A stretch of 64,000 nt of DNA from Alphaproteobacteria bacterium (lineage in GTDB: Bacteria > Pseudomonadota > Alphaproteobacteria > Rhodobacterales > Rhodobacteraceae). Of this stretch, positions 37,752 to 45,342 are shown piece after piece. The first letter of the stretch is position 1; the number at the start of each line of letters is the position of its first letter. The notes beneath the pieces are model-generated. The model did no database searches. It saw only the letters and a list, made by a program, of their open reading frames with translations, and was not told where the DNA came from. The position numbers and the translations under genes were made by a program. The stretch covers positions 21,678 through 85,677 of the forward strand of contig JAUILL010000015.1 of the NCBI GenBank assembly GCA_030433335.1, given 5' to 3'.

Positions 37752-38971
37752 CACAGGCGCGGCCTCTTTGGCCTTATTCTGTTTTTGCAGGTGTTTTGGC
37801 GGCCGCGGGCTTGCCGATTTATATCCATGCTCCGAAGTTTTACGTCGACAGTTATGGCGTCGAACTGGGCAGCCTTGGGGCAATTCTTGCCGTTCTGCGT
37901 TTGTTGGATCTGGTGCAGGATCCTGTGCTTGGCCTGCTCTCGGCGCGCCTAAGATCAAAGGGGTCCTCAGTGGCGCTTGCCATGGCTGTTCTGGCCGCTT
38001 CGATGGTCGGGTTGTTCGCTGTCGCGCCGCCGTTTAATCCTTTGGTCTGGTTCGCGCTGATGCTGGTCCTGATGTTCTCGGCCTACAGCTTTCTGACCAT
38101 CACCTTTTACGCCGCAGGGATCAGCCGCGCCGAATCCGCGGGCCGTGCGCATCTGAAATTGGCGGGTTGGAGAGAGGGCGGCGCTTTGATCGGCGTATGT
38201 CTCGCTGCGATTGCGCCAGTCGCCTTGGCTGGACTTTTCGACAAGCCGTTCACGGGGCTTGCTGCAGTTTTCTCACTATGCGCGGGGCTTTCCGTCTGGG
38301 TCATGAGACCGGAGTGGTCCATCTCGCGCCAACCAAGTTTGCCGAACCTGCGCGGCGTGGTTGGGGACACTCACGCCAGAAGGCTCCTGATTCTTGGCAT
38401 TGTGAACGCAGCGCCGGTCGCGGTGACCTCGACGTTGTTCTTGTTCTTTGTCGAGAGCCGCCTTGCAAGCGCAGGCAGCGAAGGCCCACTTCTGGTGCTT
38501 TTCTTCGTGTCGGCAGCCGTTGGCGCACCGATCTGGTCGGGGATCGCGCAGCGGATCGGAGCCCGCGCTACTTTGCTGATCGGCATGGGCCTGTCTGTCG
38601 CTGCGTTTTTGTGGGCCCTCACGCTTGATGCAGGGGATGTCGCGCCATTCGCCGTAATCTGCATTGCGACAGGCGTGGCGCTCGGGGCGGATATGACAAT
38701 CTTGCCCGCAGCATTCGCGGCGCGGATGGCGCGGGTCGATCCCCAAGGGGCTGCGGGCTTCGGACTATGGTCTTTTGCGACCAAGGCCAGCCTTGCCCTT
38801 GCAGCCGCAGTCCTGCTGCCGCTGTTGCAAGCGGCAGGTTTTCGCAGTGGGGCGCAGAATTCACCCGAAGCGCTAAAAACCCTGTCCGTGTTTTATGCGG
38901 GCGTACCCTGTTTTTTGAAATTGTGCGCAATGGGTCTGCTGACCCGCACCCCGATGGAAAAGGAGCTATAG
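37748..38971 (+). CDS. MFS transporter, sugar/cation symporter (GPH) type
   Basis: This 407-residue protein starts at a GTG overlapping the DUF1365 stop (GTGA). It has about twelve hydrophobic segments and the LDLVQDPVLGLLSARLRSKG loop typical of GPH-family symporters such as melibiose permease relatives. The substrate is unknown; in this operon a lipid or lipid precursor may be more likely than a sugar. The same gene occupies this position in the R. sphaeroides operon. Confidence 0.88.
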   Translation: MTQARPLWPYSVFAGVLAAAGLPIYIHAPKFYVDSYGVELGSLGAILAVLRLLDLVQDPVLGLLSARLRSKGSSVALAMAVLAASMVGLFAVAPPFNPLVWFALMLVLMFSAYSFLTITFYAAGISRAESAGRAHLKLAGWREGGALIGVCLAAIAPVALAGLFDKPFTGLAAVFSLCAGLSVWVMRPEWSISRQPSLPNLRGVVGDTHARRLLILGIVNAAPVAVTSTLFLFFVESRLASAGSEGPLLVLFFVSAAVGAPIWSGIAQRIGARATLLIGMGLSVAAFLWALTLDAGDVAPFAVICIATGVALGADMTILPAAFAARMARVDPQGAAGFGLWSFATKASLALAAAVLLPLLQAAGFRSGAQNSPEALKTLSVFYAGVPCFLKLCAMGLLTRTPMEKEL

Positions 38972-38974
38972 ACG

Positions 38975-39532
38975 ATGACCCTTTTGTGGATTGCGGTGGG
39001 ATTTCTCGTGGCCTTGGCCCTGGTCGTGGTCATGCGCAGTCAGGCGTCCTTTATGGCGCAGCAGCCATCGGACTATGATGGCGCGCCTAAATTCGACATT
39101 CGCTCTGCCTTGTCAGGACCGATCCAGTGCGAAGGGGTTATCTATGGCCCGACCGGTCGCGTGGCCTCACGATTTTGTGCCGATATGGAGGGGCGTTGGG
39201 ACGGGAACAAAGGGACGCTGAGCGAATTCTTCACATATGACAGTGGTTCGCAGCAGGCACGGGAATGGCAGCTTGTTGTTTCAGACGACGGCAGCATCCG
39301 AGCCGAGGCCGAAGATTTGGTCGGATCGGGACAAGGATGGCAGCGCGGGGACGCGGTGCAGTTGAACTACCGCATTCGCCTGATGGAGGACGCAGGGGGC
39401 CACGTATTGGATGTGACGGACTGGATGTATCTGACGCCGAACGGGGTGATCATGAACCGCAGCCAGTTCAGGAAATTCGGGATCACGGTGGGCGAACTGG
39501 TCGCCACCATGCGCCCAAAGGAGGTTGCGTGA
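38975..39532 (+). CDS. DUF3833 protein
   Basis: This 185-residue protein has an N-terminal hydrophobic anchor (LLWIAVGFLVALALVVVM). A lipocalin-like body follows with FDIRSALSGPIQCEGVIYGPTGRVASRF and a C-terminal VLDVTDWMYLTPNGVIMNRSQFRKFG, which is the DUF3833 pattern. It probably faces the periplasm. It starts 3 bases after the MFS gene and ends overlapping the SDR gene. No reaction is assigned to the family; a lipid-binding role is a guess from its operon. Confidence 0.88.
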   Translation: MTLLWIAVGFLVALALVVVMRSQASFMAQQPSDYDGAPKFDIRSALSGPIQCEGVIYGPTGRVASRFCADMEGRWDGNKGTLSEFFTYDSGSQQAREWQLVVSDDGSIRAEAEDLVGSGQGWQRGDAVQLNYRIRLMEDAGGHVLDVTDWMYLTPNGVIMNRSQFRKFGITVGELVATMRPKEVA

Positions 39533-40260
39533 CGGATTGGAACGGAAAGCGATACTGGTTGATTGGCGCGAGCGAAGGGCTTGGCCGCGCTCTGGCCCAT
39601 CAACTCAGCCGCGTCGGGGTCGAGGTCATTCTCAGTGCGCGCTCGAAAGAACGACTCGAAGAATTGGCCGAGGAACTTCCGGGTCGGGCGCGGGCCGTTC
39701 CGTGCGACGTCTCCAGTCTGGAAAGCGTGTCCGCAGCCGCCGAAGAGGTCGGCGACGTGGATGGGGTGATCTATCTGGCGGGCGTGTACTGGCCGATGGA
39801 GCCCAAAGAGATCGACGCCGAAAAGATGGCATTGATGGCGGACGTGAACCTTGGCGGTGCAATGCGCGTCGCTGGCGTTATGGTGCCGAAATTCGTCGAA
39901 CAGGATCGCGGCCATCTGGTCTTTACAGGCAGTCTGTCGGGCTTCCGCGGGTTGCCCGGCGCGGTGGGCTACGGGGCGTCAAAGGCGGGCGTGATGTCAC
40001 TCGCCGAAACGCTGCACGCCGATCTGCGCAAGACGGGCGTGCGGGTGCAGCTAGTGAACCCCGGTTTCATCAAGACGCGTCTGACTGACAAGAACGACTT
40101 CAAGATGCCGTTCCTGATGGAGCCAGAAGACGCGGCTCGTGAAATCTTTGACCATATGAATTCCCCCAGCTTCGCGCGCAGTTTCCCGACAGTGTTTTCG
40201 TGGCTGTTCCGCGTGGCCAACATTCTGCCGGACTGGGCCTATTTCCGGATTGTCTCTTGA
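39529..40260 (+). CDS. Short-chain dehydrogenase/reductase
   Basis: This 243-residue SDR starts at a GTG overlapping the DUF3833 stop. It has the cofactor motif GASEGLGRALA (a TGxxxGxG variant), YLAGVYW in place of NNAG, the catalytic Ser in VFTGSLSGFRG and the YGASK catalytic pair. A C-terminal hydrophobic region (FPTVFSWLFRVANILPDWAYF) suggests membrane association. As the last gene of the operon it may reduce a lipid-derived substrate; this is inference from context. Confidence 0.92.
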   Translation: MTDWNGKRYWLIGASEGLGRALAHQLSRVGVEVILSARSKERLEELAEELPGRARAVPCDVSSLESVSAAAEEVGDVDGVIYLAGVYWPMEPKEIDAEKMALMADVNLGGAMRVAGVMVPKFVEQDRGHLVFTGSLSGFRGLPGAVGYGASKAGVMSLAETLHADLRKTGVRVQLVNPGFIKTRLTDKNDFKMPFLMEPEDAAREIFDHMNSPSFARSFPTVFSWLFRVANILPDWAYFRIVS

Positions 40261-40340
40261 ACGATGTGTGTTGCCCTAGATCAAGGACGGCTGACGGATA
40301 ACGCCGGATGTTTGATCAGGGCCGAAGAAGGAAACGCGCC

Positions 40341-40727
40341 ATGTTAAACATATCTCCGTCGAAAGTTGCTCAGATCATCTTGCTTGCGCACGAGCTGCGC
40401 ATGAATTCGGGCGAGATGGAAATCCTGACCGAGGACCTGTCGGACGATGAAGTCCAGACCATGGGCCGGATGGATGACAGCGAAATCCGCTCTTTCATCG
40501 ACGACCTGAACGAAGAAGAGCAGGTTGATCTGATCGCCTTGGCTTGGGTGGGTCGCGATACGTTCACTGTGGACGAATTGGACGAAGCCCGCGCCACCGT
40601 TGAGAGCGAGGCCACCAGTTCTGCCGCCGATTACCTGATCGGGATGCCGAACTTGGCTGAATATTTGGAGAGCGGTTTGGATGCCTTCGGGATCTCCGCC
40701 ACGGACGAAGAAGACGATATCATGTGA
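40341..40727 (+). CDS. DUF3775 protein
   Basis: This 128-residue acidic protein begins MLNISPSKVAQIILLAHELR and contains the DUF3775 centre FIDDLNEEEQVDLIALAWVGRDTF and a C-terminal SSAADYLIGMPNLAEYLESGLDAFGIS. No signal peptide or catalytic motif is evident. The family is alphaproteobacterial and uncharacterised. It sits between the SDR operon and a strong terminator, with 80 bases upstream that could hold its own promoter. Confidence 0.9.
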   Translation: MLNISPSKVAQIILLAHELRMNSGEMEILTEDLSDDEVQTMGRMDDSEIRSFIDDLNEEEQVDLIALAWVGRDTFTVDELDEARATVESEATSSAADYLIGMPNLAEYLESGLDAFGISATDEEDDIM

Positions 40728-40728
40728 A

Positions 40729-40750
40729 AAAGGGGGCCGCGGCCCCCTTT
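40729..40750. terminator. Bidirectional terminator after DUF3775
   Basis: AAAGGGGGCC and GGCCCCCTTT form a perfect 10-bp stem over a two-base GC centre. Short A/T runs flank both sides. It separates the converging DUF3775 and saccharopine dehydrogenase genes, the latter ending at 40752. Confidence 0.88.
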
Positions 40751-40751
40751 G

Positions 40752-41807
40752 TTATACGTTCACCAAGTGCTTGCGATAGGTCGCGAGGGCGCGGCCCCAG
40801 ACGCCAGAATAGGTGTCCTCTAGCTGCATGAGCCATGGCAGCAGTTGGCCCGAGAAGTCCTGAGAGCTTTCGAGCGGGAGCATCGACGGCAGGTTGTCGA
40901 TCGCGGTGACATCCAGTGGGGGTGCGTCGTGCACGCGGGTCGCAGGGTCGGCCCAAGTCGTAGCAGCGTTGTACAGCGGCACGGGATTGAAATCGCTGTC
41001 GGGATCGCACGCGATATCCCCGATGACAGACAATTTCCGCTCAGCTTCTTTGGCCGATGCGGGCACGAAAACCGGTGTCTTGGGGCCTGCGAGGATGCAG
41101 TTCAGGAACACGTCATGCTCTAGAATCTGGGGGAAGGGGCCGCCGTGGGCGGTTTCCTTCATGTCCCATTTGGTGACGTCGACATTCAGTTCAGCGCACA
41201 GGTCGCTCGCTCCGGTGCCTACTCGGCCCAGAGCGCCAATGACAATCGCGTTGGGACGCGGCTGGCCAGTGCGATCCAACTCGTCCCGTAGCATGGCACA
41301 CATGGTTTTCGCGTTCGCATAGCCTTGCATCGGCGGGCAAATCCCGCCCGACTTCTGAGCAGCCCATGCCCGCAGCGCCACAGCTGCCCCTGCATAACCG
41401 GCCCAGTAGCCGAACGCAGCAACGCGGCGGCCTTGATCGTTCACCAGATATTCCAGATCAAACAGGGTGCCGCCGCCCGCCTTGAAGCGCTTGAGCAATC
41501 TCAGCCCTGCCGACTGACCTTTGTACGCATGTCCGAACATGATGTGGCGGTGGATCAGGGGAGTGTCCTCTTCGGGCAGCTCCTTGAGGCCAAAGATAAT
41601 GGCGTTTTTGGGCGCGTCCGGCCAACTTCCCTCGGGCGCGATTTCGGCACCGGCCTTGCGGTAGGCATTGATCGGGATGATGCGCTGGCTGCTTTCTTCG
41701 ACCGTAACCTGATATCCGGCGGCGATCATTTCGGCCACGCCTTCGGGGGTGATGCCAACGCGCTGTTCGTTCTGTCGGCTTTCGGTGCGGACCCAGAGGT
41801 GAGTCAT
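40752..41807 (-). CDS. Saccharopine dehydrogenase (lysine-forming type)
   Basis: This 351-residue protein resembles the monofunctional fungal LYS1-type saccharopine dehydrogenase. It has the alanine dehydrogenase-like N-terminus WVRTESRQNEQRVGITPEGV, EEDTPLIHRHIMFGHAYKGQ with the catalytic Lys-His region, the nucleotide site VIGALGRVGTGASDL, and VIGDIACDPDSDFNPVPLYN. It would interconvert saccharopine with lysine and 2-oxoglutarate; many bacteria use it in an unresolved lysine-related role. The start at 41807 fits the family N-terminus. It is followed on the same strand by no other gene. Confidence 0.9.
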   Translation of the reverse strand: MTHLWVRTESRQNEQRVGITPEGVAEMIAAGYQVTVEESSQRIIPINAYRKAGAEIAPEGSWPDAPKNAIIFGLKELPEEDTPLIHRHIMFGHAYKGQSAGLRLLKRFKAGGGTLFDLEYLVNDQGRRVAAFGYWAGYAGAAVALRAWAAQKSGGICPPMQGYANAKTMCAMLRDELDRTGQPRPNAIVIGALGRVGTGASDLCAELNVDVTKWDMKETAHGGPFPQILEHDVFLNCILAGPKTPVFVPASAKEAERKLSVIGDIACDPDSDFNPVPLYNAATTWADPATRVHDAPPLDVTAIDNLPSMLPLESSQDFSGQLLPWLMQLEDTYSGVWGRALATYRKHLVNV

Positions 41808-41826
41808 CGTGGTTTCCTTTGGCAAA

Positions 41827-42480
41827 TCAGGCATGGGTTTTGGCGTGGACGCGGTCGGGCACATCCAGATGCGGGGTGGCGCCGAACTGGGTTAGATACA
41901 GATCATCCCCGCGCAGTTCGAATTTGTGGACCGAGGTATGGGCGACGGCCAGAAACATCTTTACCTTGGCGGCGGTTTCCAGACCCAATGCAATTGCGGT
42001 CAGGGTCGAGATCACACCGGTCGATGTGACCAGAAGGCAGCGCTCGCCGCAGGCCGCAGCCGATTGCAGCGCGCCGAAAATCCGGTCGTGAAAGGCGTCA
42101 TAGCTTTCGACATCGGGGTGGATTCCGTCATTGCGCCACGCATCCAAAACTTGGGGGACGTGGGCAGCAAACTCGGCAGCGCAAGTCGGGATCGGGACGC
42201 CATGGCTATTCTTCAGCGACTCCGCGAGGCCAAAATAATCCAGTTCATTTAAACGGGCGTCGGTGTCGTGGGGCAGGGCGCTGCGGTTCAGGCCTTGGGC
42301 GGTCTCGATCTGGCGGCGCATTGCGCCAGAGATGATCCGGTCATAAGGCGCGACGCTTTCCAGATGTTCCCCCAGCCACGCGGCTTGCTGGTGGCCCAGA
42401 TCGGACAGGCGGTCATAGCTGGCTTCGTCCTGCGCGCCGGTATTGGCCTGCCCGTGGCGCACCAGTGTAATCTCGGTCAT
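41827..42480 (-). CDS. Histidine phosphatase family protein
   Basis: This 217-residue branch-1 phosphoglycerate-mutase-like protein opens with ITLVRHGQANTG, the RHG phosphohistidine motif. A second conserved His lies in the LVTSTGVIS segment region, which reads STG where many members have SHG, so the second catalytic His is not obvious. Substrate unknown. It precedes the saccharopine dehydrogenase by 19 bases on the same strand and is probably co-transcribed. Confidence 0.88.
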   Translation of the reverse strand: MTEITLVRHGQANTGAQDEASYDRLSDLGHQQAAWLGEHLESVAPYDRIISGAMRRQIETAQGLNRSALPHDTDARLNELDYFGLAESLKNSHGVPIPTCAAEFAAHVPQVLDAWRNDGIHPDVESYDAFHDRIFGALQSAAACGERCLLVTSTGVISTLTAIALGLETAAKVKMFLAVAHTSVHKFELRGDDLYLTQFGATPHLDVPDRVHAKTHA

Positions 42481-42538
42481 CTGCGACTCCTGTTCTTGCC
42501 CGTGGTGCTTAGGCCGAGGGCAGCGCGGGTCGCAACCC

Positions 42539-43240
42539 CTATCGCCAGCTCACATCGCCAAGAAAGATGTAGCCCGCCCCGTAGATCGTTTTGATCAGGC
42601 GGGGGTTCTTGGGGTCCTCTTGCAGCTTGGTGCGCAGACGGGAAATGCGGACGTCCATCGCGCGGTCAAAGCTTTCGCCCGCCGCGCCGCCCAATGTTTC
42701 CTGCATATATGCGCGGGTGATCAGGCGTTTCGGGCTTTCGAGGAAGAGTCGCAGCACTGCCCCTTCGGCATGGCTGAAGGGGGTTTCGGTGCCATCGGTA
42801 TTTTCCAGAGTGAACCGATCGAAATGGGCGGTCCAGCCTTCGAATTGAGCAGTCTCACCGTTGGATTTCGTGGCTTTGCCCTTGCGCAGACGGGCGCGGA
42901 TGCGAGCAACGACTTCGGACGGGTCAAAGGGTTTGATGATGTAGTCATCGGCGCCGAGCTCCAGCCCCGTGATCCGGTCCTGCACCTGTGCGCGGCCCGA
43001 GATGATAATCACGGTTGCGCCCTGTTCCAGCGCCAGCCGGTGAACCAGCGACAGCCCGTCGCGATCCGGCAAGGACAGGTCCACGAGGCACAGATCGGGC
43101 TGGCAGGATTTCAGCGCCGCCTCGAACTCGGTGGCGCGGCCAAAGGACATGGTGCGGAAACCGGCCTCTTGTAGCGTGTCGGCCAAGAGCTGACGGATTT
43201 CCGGTTCATCGTCCAGAATGGTGACAAGGGGCTCTGTCAT
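42539..43240 (-). CDS. OmpR-type response regulator
   Basis: This 233-residue regulator has a receiver domain with TILDDEPEIRQLLADTLQ, phospho-accepting Asp in DLCLVDLSLPDRDGLSLV, and a Lys in DDYIIKPFDP. A winged-helix DNA-binding domain follows (RLITRAYMQETLGG, DVRISRLRTKLQEDP, IKTIYGAGYIFLG). The start at 43240 overlaps the kinase stop (ATGA). It is likely the output of the adjacent kinase and a candidate regulator of the divergent ligase-transporter operon. Confidence 0.95.
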   Translation of the reverse strand: MTEPLVTILDDEPEIRQLLADTLQEAGFRTMSFGRATEFEAALKSCQPDLCLVDLSLPDRDGLSLVHRLALEQGATVIIISGRAQVQDRITGLELGADDYIIKPFDPSEVVARIRARLRKGKATKSNGETAQFEGWTAHFDRFTLENTDGTETPFSHAEGAVLRLFLESPKRLITRAYMQETLGGAAGESFDRAMDVRISRLRTKLQEDPKNPRLIKTIYGAGYIFLGDVSWR

Positions 43241-45150
43241 GCTTGGACCTCCGACCCGAGGGCGGCGGCCAAATCGGGCGCGTCGAAGGGTTTGCGCAGG
43301 ACCGTTCCACTGGCGCGGGCCGCGATGTGATGGGGGTGGGTTTCGGGCAGAGACGTCATCAATACAATCTTCGCAGGGTGGTTCTTCAGGGCGGCGCGGA
43401 GGTCGAGACCCGTCGCCTCGCCCGTCAGGGAAATGTCGGAGACAATGTAAGCGATTTCCGGCAGGTCGCGGGCGAGCGCGAGGCCTTCGTCGACCGAGGT
43501 TGCTTCGATCACTGAATGCCCTTGGCCGGTCAGCATATCGCGGACGGTGGTGCGGATGTCGTCGCTGTCCTCGACCAATAGGACCAAGGCGGGGGCAACG
43601 GCGGTGGGGGCTGCCCGCAGAGGCAGGCGGATTGTGACCCGTGCACCCTGGGATGTGTTGCCCAATGTGACCGTGCCGCCTGCGGTTTTGGTCATGTCGT
43701 AGACCATCGGCAGACCGAGGCCAGAACCCTCGCCGCCTTTGGTCGTGAAAAACGGGTCGAGGGCGTGTTGTAGGGCGGTTTCGGAGAACCCAGGGCCCGT
43801 GTCGCCGACCGAGAGTTCCAGCCACGTGTCGCCGATGGCACGCAGGCGCAGGGTGATCTGGCCTTTGGCCCCGCAGGCGTCCCGCGCATTCAGGACGAGG
43901 TTCAGGGCCGCGTCTTGGAGCAGGCCGGAGTCGAGCATTAGCGGGGTATCCGGCAGTTCTGTTTCGACCTTGAGGTAAACGCCATCGGGCAGGGTGGACC
44001 GCGCCAGAGTGATCAGATCTTTGGTAAACGCCTTCATGTCCACGGCATGCAGGCGGAGTTCGCGTCCTGCAGTGATCCCCGCGATCTTGTTCAGGAGCCG
44101 GCCACCACGGTTTGCCGCGTTGATCGTGGCGCTGATCAAGTCAGCAGCGTGAGCGGGCAGCGGCATGCGGGCCAGTTTGCCCTGCATCCCCAGAATGATC
44201 GTCAGCAGGTTCGAAAAGTCATGGGCCAAGCCGCTGGTCAGCTGTGCCGCCATCTCGCGCTTTTTCGTCTGCTGGAGCGCGGCGCGGGCTTGGGTTTCCT
44301 CGGTCACATCCAGCGACAGGACGTTCACGCCCGAAATCTGCCCCGTGCTGAAATCAGGGGTAAAGGCCGCGCGGATGCGGCGAGACGTGGGGGCATCCGT
44401 GAACTCAGTCACCGCGGATTCGCCGGACAGGGCGCGTTGCACGGCGGGCAGGACCTTGGGGAAGGATTCTCCCAAAGCCTCGGTCATGGTCATGCCCAGA
44501 ATATCTTTGCGCCGACCGGGCATCACCCAAGACAGCTGCCGGTTGGAATAGGTGTAGCGCAGGTCCAGATCGACGCGGGCGATGTGGGCAGGCATCATCT
44601 CGGTCGTCAGGCGGATGCGGGCTTCGGCCTCGTTCGCACGGGCCTTGGCCTGTTCCAAAGCGGCGTTCGTGGCGGCCAGCTCGCGGTTCGCGCCGGACAG
44701 TTCCTCGGCATAGGACAGGACTTGGTCGCTCAGTTCCTCGGACCGCGCGCGCAACAACGCCTCTTGGCGTTTGATCTGCGTGATGTCGGTGTAGACCGTG
44801 ACCCAGCCCCCCTCGGGCAAAGGGTTGCCTTCGACGCTGATGACGCGGCCGTTGGCGCGGGTGCGTTCCATGTAGTGCGGCGCAAAGGTGCGGGCTTGCT
44901 CGAGCCTTGTGGCCACATAGTCAGGGATATCGTCAATCTCGCCATACTCGCCGCGTTCGGCCAGATAGCGGATCACATCCTCGAAACTCGCACCGGGGGT
45001 TGCCAGCGAGTCGGGCAGGTTGAACATCTCTTGCATGCGGCGGTTCGCGATCACCAGACGCAGGTCAGAATCGAAAATCGACAGGGCTTGCTGGATCAAA
45101 TCCAACCCCGCTGCCGTCATCGCGTGAATGGCGTGATCGCTTTGTGACAT
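43237..45150 (-). CDS. PAS hybrid sensor histidine kinase
   Basis: This 637-residue soluble kinase has no membrane span. Its order is a PAS-7-like domain (about residues 15-125), a coiled coil (about 125-180), a second PAS domain (about 185-290), a HisKA-like segment with His310 in LTSGLAHDFSNLLTIIL, a HATPase with GLGLPMVYDMTKTAGG, and a C-terminal receiver with Asp572 in YIVSDISLTG. Being cytoplasmic with two PAS domains, it probably senses an internal signal. It is coupled to the response regulator and divergent from the acyl-CoA ligase operon. Confidence 0.95.
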   Translation of the reverse strand: MSQSDHAIHAMTAAGLDLIQQALSIFDSDLRLVIANRRMQEMFNLPDSLATPGASFEDVIRYLAERGEYGEIDDIPDYVATRLEQARTFAPHYMERTRANGRVISVEGNPLPEGGWVTVYTDITQIKRQEALLRARSEELSDQVLSYAEELSGANRELAATNAALEQAKARANEAEARIRLTTEMMPAHIARVDLDLRYTYSNRQLSWVMPGRRKDILGMTMTEALGESFPKVLPAVQRALSGESAVTEFTDAPTSRRIRAAFTPDFSTGQISGVNVLSLDVTEETQARAALQQTKKREMAAQLTSGLAHDFSNLLTIILGMQGKLARMPLPAHAADLISATINAANRGGRLLNKIAGITAGRELRLHAVDMKAFTKDLITLARSTLPDGVYLKVETELPDTPLMLDSGLLQDAALNLVLNARDACGAKGQITLRLRAIGDTWLELSVGDTGPGFSETALQHALDPFFTTKGGEGSGLGLPMVYDMTKTAGGTVTLGNTSQGARVTIRLPLRAAPTAVAPALVLLVEDSDDIRTTVRDMLTGQGHSVIEATSVDEGLALARDLPEIAYIVSDISLTGEATGLDLRAALKNHPAKIVLMTSLPETHPHHIAARASGTVLRKPFDAPDLAAALGSEVQA

Positions 45151-45304
45151 GTCTCCTCCGGCCCGTATTAGTCGCTATCGAACAGGCAGGTGCAAGGCCG
45201 ACGCGACGGCTGTTACAATTCGTTAGGTTTCAGAAATTTTCAGGAAAAAGTTGACCGACAGGCTGAGACCATGACCCAATAGGTCGAGAGTCGCTTCGGC
45301 GGCT

Positions 45305-45326
45305 TGTCCGGAGGGGAGACCGGACA
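45305..45326 (+). promoter_or_regulatory. Leader hairpin ahead of the acyl-CoA ligase gene
   Basis: TGTCCGG (45305-45311) and CCGGACA (45320-45326) form a 7-bp stem. Its 8-base loop, AGGGGAGA, resembles a ribosome-binding site. The real site, GAGGGAGGAG, follows immediately before the GTG at 45343. The stem may affect initiation or be a protein-binding palindrome. Confidence 0.4.
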
Positions 45327-45342
45327 GAGGGAGGAGAATATC

